In this document: positions 21,575 to 29,382 of the stretch, one piece after another | How the letters are laid out: every line of letters begins with the position of its first letter | Position numbering within the stretch: the stretch's first letter is position 1 | DNA from: Bacillus sp. A301a_S52 | GTDB taxonomy: Bacteria > Bacillota > Bacilli > Bacillales > Salisediminibacteriaceae | DNA: 64,000 nucleotides | Assembly: GCA_024701455.1 (NCBI GenBank) | Contig: JABXYP010000001.1 | Location: 2,794,001-2,858,000 of the forward strand | Direction of reading: 5' to 3' | The notes under the pieces: model-generated | Told to the model about the DNA's origin: nothing | Seen by the model: only the letters and a program-made list of their open reading frames with translations | The model's database searches: none | Position numbers and translations under genes: made by a program

Positions 21575-21681
21575 CGTCCGTCTCCTTTAATCTCTTCCGT
21601 CATGTTTCCTGTTCCATTATACATTGGTGTTGTTGCTAGTAAGCGATCGTGCAAGACACTACTTCTAACAAAGTAAATAAA

Positions 21682-21705
21682 AACTCTCTTAAATAAAAGA
21701 GAGTT
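21682..21705 (-). terminator. Terminator after the universal stress protein gene
   Basis: AACTCTCTT and AAGAGAGTT pair exactly around a six-base loop. On the minus strand a TTTTATTT run follows. Confidence 0.8.
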
Positions 21706-21766
21706 GGTCAGCTTTTTTATTATACCAAAAAGCAATACGATGTCATGAGACTAGAGTTATAGTGAT

Positions 21767-22201
21767 TTACACGTGTTTATAGGAATGATCTGGGACAACA
21801 GTGACAGGACAAGGAGCCAAATGTAGTACCCCGTAACTGACACTTCCCAATATAGCACTGATAACGGGGCCATTTCCACGCGATCCCATCACAATACTCA
21901 CAGCCTCTTTTTCCTTTGCTTCTTCAGCAATTTCAATAGTTGGGACACCAATTCTTACTTTTGTTTCATATGGCACTTTATCCGCTACAAAGGCAATGGC
22001 TTCTTGTAACTGATCATTTCCTTCTTTTATGAGAATTTCTTTTTCTGATTGTTTGTCCGTATTTTCAAAAGAAAGGGTTGATTCTTTCTCTCGTTGCACG
22101 TTTAATAATAGTAGAGAAGCTTCATAATGGTTTGCCATAGATATTGCATAGTCCAGTGCTTTTAATGAATGGGATGAACCGTCGATAGGTACAATAATCA
22201 T
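21767..22201 (-). CDS. Universal stress protein (UspA family)
   Basis: A 144-residue single-domain Usp protein. It starts MIIVPIDGSSHSLKALDYA, with the family's Asp near the start, and ends with the ATP-binding pattern GSRGNGPVISAILGSVSYGVLHLAPCPVTVV (G-2x-G-9x-G-S/T type). It is therefore of the ATP-binding class. It is divergent from ktrA, 110 bases away, so stress and potassium control could share the gap. The precise role is unknown, as for most Usp proteins. Confidence 0.93.
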   Translation of the reverse strand: MIIVPIDGSSHSLKALDYAISMANHYEASLLLLNVQREKESTLSFENTDKQSEKEILIKEGNDQLQEAIAFVADKVPYETKVRIGVPTIEIAEEAKEKEAVSIVMGSRGNGPVISAILGSVSYGVLHLAPCPVTVVPDHSYKHV

Positions 22202-22250
22202 TGTGATCCCTTCTTCCTTTTATAATGATAGCTACTCTCTTAATATTAAC

Positions 22251-22280
22251 TTGAAAAAAATCTTGTGTAAATGTTATACT
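22251..22280 (+). promoter_or_regulatory. Sigma-A-like promoter of ktrA
   Basis: TTGAAA at 22251-22256 and TATACT at 22275-22280 with an 18-base spacer, 31 bases before the ktrA start. Confidence 0.55.
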
Positions 22281-22311
22281 TTGACATTATTACACGCAAA
22301 GAGGGAATTAT

Positions 22312-22968
22312 ATGAAAAAACAGTTTGCCATCATCGGACTCGGCCGATTCGGTTCAAGTATTTGCCGAGAACTTTATCATATGGGACATGAAGTTCTAGC
22401 AATTGATAAAGATGAAAAAAAGATTGAACGAATAGCGGATTTTTCCACCCACACCCTACTAGCAGATGGGACAGATGAAGCTGCATTAACTAAAATAGGC
22501 ATACGAAATTTTAATCATGTCATTGTAGCCATTGCTGAGGATATTCAAGCTAGTATTCTTTGTACATTACATCTAAAGGATATGGGAATTCCGAAAGTGT
22601 GGGTGAAAGCTCAAAACCACTACCATCATAAAGTGTTAGAAAAGATCGGAGCCGATAAAATTTTTCATCCTGAACACGATATGGGAAATCGTATTGCCCA
22701 ATTTTTAACTTCCGAAAAAGTAATTGACTATATTGATTTGTCTGCTGACTACAGTATTGTTGAAATTCTTGCTACGCCAAAAATTAATGGAAAAACACTG
22801 ATTGAACTCAATGTTCGCGCTCGCTTCGGATGCACCATACTCGCTATTAAGCAAAATGGAAAAGTCAATATTACACCTGAGCCAGACATTCCTCTTAGCG
22901 CCGGTGATGTCTTTACTATGATTGGCAGCAAACAAGATTTACGTCGATTTCAAGAGGAAGCTTTGTAA
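22312..22968 (+). CDS. ktrA: KtrA/KtrC-type K+ channel gating subunit, second copy
   Basis: A 218-residue RCK protein, closely similar over its whole length to the protein at 11650-12318. The nucleotide-binding loop is GLGRFGSSICREL, followed by VLAIDKDEKKIE, and an RCK_C domain begins near residue 140. It gates a KtrB-type channel in response to ATP/ADP, and the C domain is expected to bind cyclic di-AMP. Bacillus subtilis ktrA is followed by ktrB; here a terminator follows directly and no channel gene is present, so assignment as KtrA rather than a second KtrC is uncertain. Confidence 0.85.
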   Translation: MKKQFAIIGLGRFGSSICRELYHMGHEVLAIDKDEKKIERIADFSTHTLLADGTDEAALTKIGIRNFNHVIVAIAEDIQASILCTLHLKDMGIPKVWVKAQNHYHHKVLEKIGADKIFHPEHDMGNRIAQFLTSEKVIDYIDLSADYSIVEILATPKINGKTLIELNVRARFGCTILAIKQNGKVNITPEPDIPLSAGDVFTMIGSKQDLRRFQEEAL

Positions 22969-23013
22969 CAAAAACATTTAGATGCCTCAGTAGTCTTCAA
23001 AAGATTAGAATGT

Positions 23014-23045
23014 AAGGAGCTAGGGTTGCCCCTAGCTCCTTTTCT
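23014..23045 (+). terminator. Terminator after ktrA
   Basis: AAGGAGCTAGGG, loop TTGC, CCCTAGCTCCTT: a perfect twelve-bp stem followed by TTCT. Confidence 0.9.
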
Positions 23046-23071
23046 ATACAAATCTATGTTGGTGAGTACCT

Positions 23072-23091
23072 CCTCTCCATTTATGGAGAGG
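23072..23091. repeat. Perfect small hairpin
   Basis: CCTCTCCAT and ATGGAGAGG pair exactly with a TT loop. It stands alone in the gap after ktrA; it resembles the CTCTCC core of the dispersed repeat but has no clear function. Confidence 0.4.
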
Positions 23092-23125
23092 TCTAAATGT
23101 CAGATTTCTCCCTTATGTAATATAC

Positions 23126-23209
23126 ACGAACCTTCACTCAGGGGACGTTTTCGTTCTTTTTCCACTGATTGGCCGTTGAGTTAATCAGGACATCAGCGGC
23201 CGTTATAAC
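23126..23209 (+). repeat. Dispersed palindromic repeat, copy B (left module only)
   Basis: Carries the left module from ACGAACCTTCA, with GTTTTCGTTC and CCACTGATTGG, through AATCAGGACATCAGCG to CCGTTAT, and then stops. The right module is missing. The 225 bases that follow, up to the ABC gene, hold nothing else I recognise. Confidence 0.8.
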
Positions 23210-23434
23210 CATTTCACAAGAGACTCTAACGCTTTTATTCACATTAGAGAACGTATATATCTCTTTGGATAAGAAAAAAGGGGATATTCATAGATTGTAT
23301 AACAAAATTGTCAATCTTTTCTCATGGATACGGTTTCTTTCAAGGTGTTTTCGTGGTTTAATATGGATAGAAGGTATTTCTATATTATGCCAGTCCGATC
23401 GTGGTGGCGAAAATACATTTGGGGGTGCTGAACA

Positions 23435-24133
23435 ATGAATGCCGTGGAACTAACGAACGTTTTAAAACGTTTTTCAAATGGATACGGATCTGACATGACG
23501 GTTCTATTTGAAAATATGGATTTCTCTGTTCGTGAAGGGGAGCTAGTTGTTATTTCAGGAAATCAAGGATCCGGCAAGTCAACACTGCTACAGATGATAG
23601 CAGCAATGACACCTGCCAATAAAGGAACGGTTCATGTTTTTGGTGAAGATCTACTCTCAGTTCATAAACGGACAGAATGGCGCTTAAATAATATCGGGTT
23701 TATTAACTCTGACAGCTGCCTTATTCCCTATTTATCAGCACGACAGAACTTGCTCATTGGCTTTAAAAAAGAAGATACTTGCTATGAGTCTAAACAAGCT
23801 CAAGCTACAGACATATTAAGTGATCTTGGCTTCTCAGAAGAAACGATGGATGAATCAATTGAAGCACTCGATGATAAACAGCAATTATTAGCAACTATTG
23901 GACGAATTTTTATGACACAGCCTAAACTAATACTAGCAGATGAACCTGCTAAAGCACTTAAAGGGGAAGACAGTGAGGAACTACTCACTAAGCTCTTACA
24001 GTTCTCTCAGCAACACAGGCTAACTGTCATTATTGCCACCAACGACTCAACAATCATTAAAAAAGCCGACCGCCATGTTGTTGTAGAAAACCACCGCCTC
24101 GTAGAGTACCCTATTGAAAGATCCTGTATATAG
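23435..24133 (+). CDS. Orphan ABC ATPase with degenerate signature motifs
   Basis: A 232-residue ATP-binding subunit related by length and layout to the LolD/MacB export group. Walker A is intact (GNQGSGKST, residues 42-50) and Walker B is intact (LILADEP). Three other catalytic elements are changed: the Q loop reads FINSDSCLIPY without its glutamine, the LSGGQ signature is replaced by ALDDKQQ, and the switch histidine is replaced by Asn (IIATNDST). No permease gene is adjacent; terminators stand on both sides. It may bind ATP but is unlikely to drive transport normally. GGGGG precedes the ATG. Function unknown. Confidence 0.8.
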   Translation: MNAVELTNVLKRFSNGYGSDMTVLFENMDFSVREGELVVISGNQGSGKSTLLQMIAAMTPANKGTVHVFGEDLLSVHKRTEWRLNNIGFINSDSCLIPYLSARQNLLIGFKKEDTCYESKQAQATDILSDLGFSEETMDESIEALDDKQQLLATIGRIFMTQPKLILADEPAKALKGEDSEELLTKLLQFSQQHRLTVIIATNDSTIIKKADRHVVVENHRLVEYPIERSCI

Positions 24134-24154
24134 GCCCGCACAAGCGGGCTTTTT
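24133..24154 (+). terminator. Terminator after the ABC ATPase gene
   Basis: GCCCGC, loop ACAA, GCGGGC, followed by TTTTTAC. Confidence 0.85.
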
Positions 24155-24183
24155 ACTTCTCGAAAATCGCACAAAATCCTCTT

Positions 24184-24294
24184 TCATCCACCACTGTTTA
24201 TAATCGCTAATACCGTCATAATACTGTAAGTAATAATAATACTCCCTGCCCCGATTAACAAAATGATGATTATTGTTTTTTTAACCTTCTCCAC
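24184..24294 (-). CDS. Candidate 36-residue membrane protein
   Basis: A short reading frame with a GTG start; AAAGGTG lies nine bases upstream on the minus strand. The product begins MEKVKKT and is then almost wholly hydrophobic (IIIILLIGAGSIIITYSI), ending in INSGG. This is the shape of a small single-pass membrane protein: positive N terminus, one helix, short polar tail. I know no family for it. It is convergent with the ABC ATPase gene, just behind that gene's terminator. Confidence 0.45.
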   Translation of the reverse strand: MEKVKKTIIIILLIGAGSIIITYSIMTVLAIINSGG

Positions 24295-24444
24295 GTTTAT
24301 CAACACCTTTAGATTATGATTGCTTCTATTATGGCAAGAGCAGACTTAAAAAGAAAGTATCAAAATACTATACGGTTATCAACTAAGCGACTTTCATAAT
24401 TAAATTTTCAACACGAAAAATTAAACAATGATGACATCCACATA

Positions 24445-24588
24445 TCCGCTTCTTAAAAAGGATTGTAGCGAAGACAGTGACTCTCACAGCATCAGTGACG
24501 TCTGAAAATCCAATGGTGATAACGGGTTATCTTCTCCTTTAGCTGAAGGTGAGCCCTCAGGAAAGCGTCAGTCTGTGGCAGAAGCGGA
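24445..24588. repeat. Degenerate inverted-repeat-bounded element
   Basis: About 144 bases bounded by TCCGCTTCT and its exact complement AGAAGCGGA. Inside lie GGTGAGCCCTCAGG and AAAGCGTC, which resemble the GC-rich dispersed repeats (GACGCTTTCC.. type) common in Bacillus genomes. It looks like an old copy of such an element. No coding frame is convincing in it. Confidence 0.4.
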
Positions 24589-24784
24589 CAATGTATAAGC
24601 CATTTTTAGTGCGCTTTGTATATTGAAATTGAGTCATCTCTTAGGATTTCTTTTTAAAATTAGATGTGATCGCTTGCTTCCCTCCATAAAAGCCCTTCTT
24701 TTATTCACTATGACAAATGCCCACTCACCCTTTTACACCACAACATATATTAATACTGGATGAACGGTCAAAGAGGTGAAGAAA

Positions 24785-25225
24785 ATGAGTGATAAAAAAA
24801 AGCGTGAAATTCAACCAATTCATGAAAAACCTTTCGGAGACATTCTACATTCAATGGACCATTTTTTTACCCAGGCTATACAGCATTTCCACACACCGAG
24901 AGCTATACCTGTGCACCAATATGAAACAGCTGATGAGTACATTATTGAAGCTGAATTACCAGGTATTCAAAAAAAGCAAATCAATCTCGATATTTTCCAA
25001 AACTACATTAAAATAAGTGTGGAAGACGAATCTTTTACCGAAAAAAAAGATGATACAAAAAAAATGACAGAGCAATCATTACGTTATCAACGAGCTGATC
25101 GTCTCGTAACGCTACCGTTTGCAGTCAATCAATCAGACGTAAAAGCGAGTTTGTCCCAAGGGTTATTAGTTATCCGAATTCCAAACAGACGCAAACGTAT
25201 TCCAATTGATACGAAGGAGGTGTAA
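24785..25225 (+). CDS. Hsp20/alpha-crystallin family protein
   Basis: A 146-residue small heat-shock protein. The crystallin domain runs from about residue 40 (VHQYETADEYIIEAELPG) to the end, with the late VTLPFAVNQSDVKASLSQG and the final VIRIPNR in place of the usual I-x-I tail motif. The start at 24785 is set by GAGGTG six bases upstream; the in-frame GTG of that same site is an unlikely start. It is followed after two bases by a YppG-type gene, so the pair is co-transcribed. Spore-coat proteins CotP/CotM of Bacillus are also Hsp20-like, so a coat role is possible; this is inference from context. Confidence 0.88.
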   Translation: MSDKKKREIQPIHEKPFGDILHSMDHFFTQAIQHFHTPRAIPVHQYETADEYIIEAELPGIQKKQINLDIFQNYIKISVEDESFTEKKDDTKKMTEQSLRYQRADRLVTLPFAVNQSDVKASLSQGLLVIRIPNRRKRIPIDTKEV

Positions 25226-25227
25226 GG

Positions 25228-25542
25228 ATGTTCTTTTCTCAACCACCCAAGCAACCCCCTTATCATCCTCAACATCCGTATCATCATCCCTATCCTCCGC
25301 CTCATCAAGGACCTTACCAATGGTCCCCTCCTCCGACTCAGGGGTTCACTGCTGTGCCTAACCAACAGCAGCAAGGAGGACAGCAAAACCCAGGGGCAAA
25401 ACTTATGAGTGCCTTTCAAACCAGTGACGGAAAATTTGATTTCCAAAAAGCAATGACAACGATGGATCAAGTCGTAAAAACAGCTAACCAAGTTAGCCCG
25501 CTCGTTAAACAAGTTGGTAGCTTCTTTACAACAAAAACGTAA
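25228..25542 (+). CDS. YppG-like spore protein
   Basis: A 104-residue protein in two parts. Residues 1-50 are rich in Pro, His, Tyr and Gln (PPYHPQHPYHHPYPPPHQ). The C-terminal part, DGKFDFQKAMTTMDQVV and NQVSPLVKQVGSFF, is the conserved YppG tail. YppG is a Bacillus spore-associated protein. AAGGAGGTG overlaps the end of the hsp20 gene, giving coupled translation. Function is unknown; the His/Pro-rich part is often seen in spore-coat proteins. Confidence 0.85.
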   Translation: MFFSQPPKQPPYHPQHPYHHPYPPPHQGPYQWSPPPTQGFTAVPNQQQQGGQQNPGAKLMSAFQTSDGKFDFQKAMTTMDQVVKTANQVSPLVKQVGSFFTTKT

Positions 25543-25574
25543 CAGAGAGAATTTAAATCTCTGTTACGTTTTTC
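25534..25574 (+). terminator. Terminator overlapping the yppG stop codon
   Basis: ACGTAACAGAGA and TCTCTGTTACGT pair around an AATTTAAA-type loop, followed by TTTTTC. The ascending arm contains the stop codon. Confidence 0.85.
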
Positions 25575-25840
25575 ATGCTACTTAACTCAAACTAGCCATG
25601 TATCTTTTTAATATTTGAGTCATGATTCACTGCTATCGTAAGTCACAACTACTTACTTTCCCCTAACCATAACATCTTCTAATGCATGTCACAGCTCATA
25701 CTTTTCGGGATTGAAAAAAGCCATTAACAGGCTCCTTTCTTAATCAATATGTACCATCATAGGCTCAAAAGATCATAACCGCTTCCTTCCTGGCAATATG
25801 ATACACTGTCAGTAATCGTGATAATTAAGGAGATGAGCAT

Positions 25841-26590
25841 ATGAACGACACTCTAAAAACATTGCTTAACCACCGTTCAATTAGAGAATTTAAAGATGAG
25901 CCACTTTCTCAGGAACACATTACAACGATAATAAAATCTGCCCAGATGGCATCTACCTCTAGCTTTATACAAGCCTATACAATTATTGGGGTTACAGATA
26001 AAGAAATCAAATCCCAATTAGCACACCTGTCAGGTCCTCAGCCTTACGTTGAACAAAACGGACATTTTTTTGTGTTCTGTGCTGACCTTTATCGTCACAC
26101 CATCGCTGGAACAATGGAAAAGACAGCTGTCACAGCAACCCTAGAATCGACAGAAAAATTTATGGTAGCCGTCATTGATGCCTCACTCGCTGCACAAAAT
26201 GCTACTATAGCTGCTGAATCTATGGGCTATGGTATTTGTTATATTGGCGGATTACGAAATGATATGGAAAAAGTCTCAGAATTACTCTCTCTACCTGATT
26301 ATGTCATCCCATTATTCGGGCTTGCAGTAGGTATTCCTCATACACAACCAGACCAAAAACCAAGGCTACCAATGGAGAGTATCTATTATGAAAATACGTA
26401 CCCTAAGAATACACATACTATTTACTCGGGGCTAGAAAGCTACAATGATACTATTAAAAATTACTACGACGCACGAACACAGGGGAAACGAAAAGACAGC
26501 TGGACTGATCAAATATCGCGCATGCTGAGTAAACCAAAACGAACAGACATGAAATATGTAGTACAACAAAAAGGTTTTTTACGAGATTAA
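25841..26590 (+). CDS. NADPH-dependent nitro/flavin reductase (NfsA/NfrA type)
   Basis: FMN-dependent oxidoreductase of the NfsA-FRP family. The 249 residues start with the FMN-binding NHRSIREFKDEPL and include the family segments AAQNATIAAESMGYGICYIGG, split here as AAQNATIAAESMG and GYGICYIGG, and FGLAVGIPHTQPDQKPRLP with the conserved Pro/Arg region. GGAGATGAGC precedes the ATG. In Bacillus, NfrA1 reduces nitrocompounds and flavins under stress. It is monocistronic. The physiological substrate cannot be told. Confidence 0.9.
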   Translation: MNDTLKTLLNHRSIREFKDEPLSQEHITTIIKSAQMASTSSFIQAYTIIGVTDKEIKSQLAHLSGPQPYVEQNGHFFVFCADLYRHTIAGTMEKTAVTATLESTEKFMVAVIDASLAAQNATIAAESMGYGICYIGGLRNDMEKVSELLSLPDYVIPLFGLAVGIPHTQPDQKPRLPMESIYYENTYPKNTHTIYSGLESYNDTIKNYYDARTQGKRKDSWTDQISRMLSKPKRTDMKYVVQQKGFLRD

Positions 26591-26778
26591 TAGTTCTTAC
26601 TGACAAATCTCAATAAGCGCATTAATAACCTTTTCAGAAGATTCCATGTCATAACTTGATAGTCATTTCACGTATGTTAAACGACATCTATAACTAAACC
26701 ACGAGAAAAAATCGTCTGAACCTGTTAAAATGAAAATATTACCCATTATCAGTATAGTTTCTAAAGGAGGATACTACC

Positions 26779-27243
26779 GTGACAAAAAAAATGAATGTAG
26801 AAAGTTTTAACTTAGACCATACAAAAGTAAAAGCGCCTTATATCCGTTTAGCAGGAACAACAAAAGGGACTGCGGGAGATACCATCTATAAGTACGATCT
26901 TAGGTTTTGCCAGCCTAATAAAGATCATATGGATATGCCTGGCCTCCACTCTTTGGAGCACATGATGGCAGAATTCAGTCGAAACCATCATTCACAAATC
27001 GTCGATATTAGTCCGATGGGGTGTCAAACAGGCTTCTATTTATCTATTATTAACGATGATAGCTACGAGACGGTTCTTCAACTCGTAGAAAATACGTTAA
27101 ACGATGTGTTAACTGCAACAGAAGTACCTGCCTGCAACGAGGTTCAATGTGGCTGGGCTGCCTCACATTCCCTTGAGGGGGCCAAGGATATTGCCCGTGA
27201 GATGCTGGCCCATAAAGAGGAATGGAAAGACATTTTCAACTAG
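26779..27243 (+). CDS. luxS: S-ribosylhomocysteine lyase
   Basis: Cleaves S-ribosylhomocysteine to homocysteine and the precursor of autoinducer-2 in the activated methyl cycle. The metal site HSLEHMMAE, the catalytic cysteine in MGCQTGFY and the third ligand Cys in [14 protein letters not shown] are all present. The 154 residues are slightly short of or equal to the usual length. A GTG start is used, with AAAGGAGG eight bases upstream. No SAM riboswitch is seen in the gap before it. Monocistronic, with a terminator. Confidence 0.97.
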   Translation: MTKKMNVESFNLDHTKVKAPYIRLAGTTKGTAGDTIYKYDLRFCQPNKDHMDMPGLHSLEHMMAEFSRNHHSQIVDISPMGCQTGFYLSIINDDSYETVLQLVENTLNDVLTATEVPACNEVQCGWAASHSLEGAKDIAREMLAHKEEWKDIFN

Positions 27244-27276
27244 CTTATTAGACTTTCCCCCTCCTATGTTAAGAAC

Positions 27277-27311
27277 AAAAACGGTCTCGCTTAATCAAGC
27301 AGACCGTTTTT
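27277..27311. terminator. Bidirectional terminator between luxS and the GNAT gene
   Basis: AAAAACGGTCT and AGACCGTTTTT are exact complements around 13 loop bases; it serves both convergent genes. Confidence 0.85.
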
Positions 27312-27323
27312 GTGCCTGTTACT

Positions 27324-27776
27324 CTATAACTCTTTTTCCATTCTAACATGAAGGATACCTGCATCATAAAATGTATCTGAAACAGTTTGATAACCCGTCT
27401 TTTTATAAAAAGCTTCAGCATGTTTTTGAGCATTGAGTGATAATTTAGTGACTCCTTTTTGTTCAGCTACTTCTTCCATCTTTTCCATTAACAACGCGCC
27501 AACCCCGTGCTTACGATAATCTTGTAACACGCAGACACGTTCAACTTTTGCTACACCCTCTAACAAGCGAATTCTCCCTGCCCCCGCAGGCACGCACTGG
27601 ACATAAACAATAAAGTGAATGGCATCTTGTTCTTTGTCGTCTATTTCAATAGATTCACATACTCCTTGCTCATTTACAAACACTTCTCGTCTCACTCGGT
27701 ACACATCTTCCAGCTGGTGTTCCGTTTTTGCTACGGATACTTCTATTTGTTGTTTTTCCACCACGACAATCATCAT
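27324..27776 (-). CDS. GNAT-family N-acetyltransferase (YjcF-like)
   Basis: A 150-residue acetyl-CoA-dependent acetyltransferase. The N-terminal VYRVRREVFVNEQGV is typical of the ElaA/YjcF branch; the acetyl-CoA loop is VCVLQDYRKHGVGALLM (R-x-x-G-x-G/A) and the end has LNAQKHAEAFYKKTGYQ. The start is ambiguous: two ATG codons in tandem lie too close to AAGGG, and a GTG five codons on is possible. The substrate is unknown. It is convergent with luxS. Confidence 0.88.
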   Translation of the reverse strand: MMIVVVEKQQIEVSVAKTEHQLEDVYRVRREVFVNEQGVCESIEIDDKEQDAIHFIVYVQCVPAGAGRIRLLEGVAKVERVCVLQDYRKHGVGALLMEKMEEVAEQKGVTKLSLNAQKHAEAFYKKTGYQTVSDTFYDAGILHVRMEKEL

Positions 27777-28051
27777 CCCTTAATAAAATGGCTTATATAA
27801 TAGTTGATATTGTGAGTATACTGACGTCATGAGTCATCATCATATTTAAAATGAATTGACTTATACTTTTTAAAAATGAAACTGTCTTATTCTCACGAAC
27901 ACAGATAAGAGAGTAGTCTAATATACTTCGGAAGTATGACAGACTAAATTGATGATTGCAACGAACTGAACTCACATTTGTAAGTAGAAATAACTGCGTG
28001 GATCTGAAGTGACCGCACTAATACTTTCTTTATTATTAAAAATCTATTATT
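27777..28051. other. Intergenic region before repeat copy C
   Basis: AT-rich, without a supported gene. It must hold the GNAT gene's promoter on the minus strand, but I see no clear pair of -35 and -10 elements. Confidence 0.3.
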
Positions 28052-28207
28052 AAACGTTCCTTAAAACAGTGGAAGTTTTCGCTCTTCTCCTACTGATTGG
28101 TCGTTGAGTTAATCAGGACATTAGCGGCCGTTATCTCCTGCCTAAATAGTTTTAGCTCTGCTCTCTATTTTGAGGCGGGATTTTTACGGACGCTTATCTG
28201 TGATAAA
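28052..28207 (+). repeat. Dispersed palindromic repeat, copy C (full length)
   Basis: About 156 bases with both modules. Left: AAACGTTCC, GTTTTCGCTC, CTACTGATTGG. Right: AATCAGGACATTAGCG, CCGTTATCTCCTGCC, CTCTATTTTGAGGCGGGA, ACGGACGCTTATCTGTGAT. It ends 48 bases before the pgpA start, so pgpA is probably transcribed from within or just behind it. Confidence 0.9.
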
Positions 28208-28255
28208 TATGGTAAACTATTAGCAAAGAGCTAACAAGAAGAGGAGTGTCAGCAG

Positions 28256-28816
28256 ATGTCCAAGAAACAACCCGTTCACTGCCACGTCGTTGAATCCGCA
28301 GCAAGAACATTATTAAAAGAACGTGGAGTAGAGCTAGAAGCCATTGCACAAATCGTTTTTGATATGCAAAGTGAATATAATGAGTCATTATCTATGAAAG
28401 AATGTTTGGAGAGTGTGGATGCTGTTCTAGAAAAGCGAGAAATTCAACATGCCATACTTGTAGGTATAGAATTAGATAAATTAGCTGAACAAAAAAAATT
28501 ATCTGAACCGCTACAATCTATTGTTGAAACAGATGAAGGTTTATTTGGAGTGGACGAAACAATTGCGATCGGCTCCGTTTTTGGCTATGGAAGTATTGCC
28601 GTTACCACCTTCGGATATCTTGATAAACAAAAAGTTGGTATCATCAAACATCTTGATTCAAAGCCAGGTGATCGTGTCCACACGTTCCTTGATGACTTAG
28701 TATGTAGCATTGCAGCCAATGCTTCCAGCCGGCTTGCTCATCGAATACGTGATAGGGAAGAAGATTTGCGCGAGGAAGAAATCAAACATCGTGATGAGGA
28801 AGAACGCATTGGCTAA
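28256..28816 (+). CDS. pgpA: Phosphatidylglycerophosphatase A family protein (YutG-like)
   Basis: A 186-residue protein of the PgpA/YutG family, which in Bacillus has no transmembrane helices. The core TIAIGSVFGYGSIAVTTFGYLDK and GDRVHTFLDDLVCSIAANASSRLAHR carries the conserved Asp and Asn residues. The N-terminal 60 residues are helical (LLKERGVELEAIAQIVFDM). The C-terminal tail is very rich in Glu/Arg (DREEDLREEEIKHRDEEE). Membrane phospholipid synthesis is the family role; whether the soluble Bacillus type has phosphatase activity I cannot say. AGAGGAGTG precedes the ATG. Confidence 0.85.
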   Translation: MSKKQPVHCHVVESAARTLLKERGVELEAIAQIVFDMQSEYNESLSMKECLESVDAVLEKREIQHAILVGIELDKLAEQKKLSEPLQSIVETDEGLFGVDETIAIGSVFGYGSIAVTTFGYLDKQKVGIIKHLDSKPGDRVHTFLDDLVCSIAANASSRLAHRIRDREEDLREEEIKHRDEEERIG

Positions 28817-28849
28817 ACCTTCATAAGTCAGGTATTAACTATGTTTTTT

Positions 28850-28871
28850 GCCGGTTGCTTAGGCAACCGGC
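28850..28871 (+). terminator. Terminator after pgpA
   Basis: GCCGGTTGC, loop TTAG, GCAACCGGC: a perfect nine-bp stem. Only a weak TTA follows on the plus strand; on the minus strand a T/A-rich stretch follows. Confidence 0.6.
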
Positions 28872-28952
28872 TTAAAATAAGCTGTCTTCTTGATTCCTCT
28901 TCATAACGATGGTAGGCTATTTTACAATGAATCTTTTGCAGGAGATGGAAAA

Positions 28953-29132
28953 ATGTCACAAAAACCAAGATGGATTTATTGGAAACAAATTTTCCCTTCA
29001 AGATTTCAAGCTAGTTGCCTGAAAGCAAAAATAGAAGACAATTGGATAAATGGCTACGAAGTGGGACCTTTAGTTGAAATTCGCAAACTTAAAGATGATC
29101 GCTATATCGTTCGTTATACGTATGATGAATAA
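28953..29132 (+). CDS. Small protein of unknown function, 59 residues
   Basis: The start at 28953 is set by AGGAGATGG eight bases upstream. The product is basic at first and then mixed: KPRWIYWKQIFPSRFQASC, KAKIEDNWINGYEVGPLVEI and DDRYIVRYTYDE. The Trp/Tyr-rich start and alternating hydrophobic pattern suggest a small beta-rich domain. I do not recognise the family. It follows pgpA after a hairpin and may be expressed alone. Confidence 0.65.
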   Translation: MSQKPRWIYWKQIFPSRFQASCLKAKIEDNWINGYEVGPLVEIRKLKDDRYIVRYTYDE

Positions 29133-29382
29133 ATCGCTAAGCACTGAGATGTTTATTTTTTAATACAGCCAATGTCACCCCCTATTTGAATGCTTGGCAC
29201 ATCAGAGAGTATAAACTTTCTTAACGACCCTCCTGTAAGCTTTTTCAGTACTATTTTATACGGTGATTGTTCATATCTCGTAAAAAATGCCTGTTTAATC
29301 ACTTTTTATCTTTGTCCCCTCCCAAATGATATCCATTTAACACTTTATAACTAAAAAGGTCATGTAGTACCTCTCTAATGCC

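Noticed and set aside
22202-22311. Cyclic di-AMP (ydaO) riboswitch before ktrA
   Set aside because: The gap is only 110 bases and is filled by a simple promoter; the riboswitch is longer and has conserved elements not seen.
23169-23438. An 89-codon open frame upstream of the ABC ATPase gene
   Set aside because: It starts inside repeat copy B, has no ribosome site, and its composition is not protein-like.
27793-28388. Two minus-strand open frames of about 60 codons around repeat copy C
   Set aside because: No ribosome sites; one is antisense to pgpA and includes repeat sequence.
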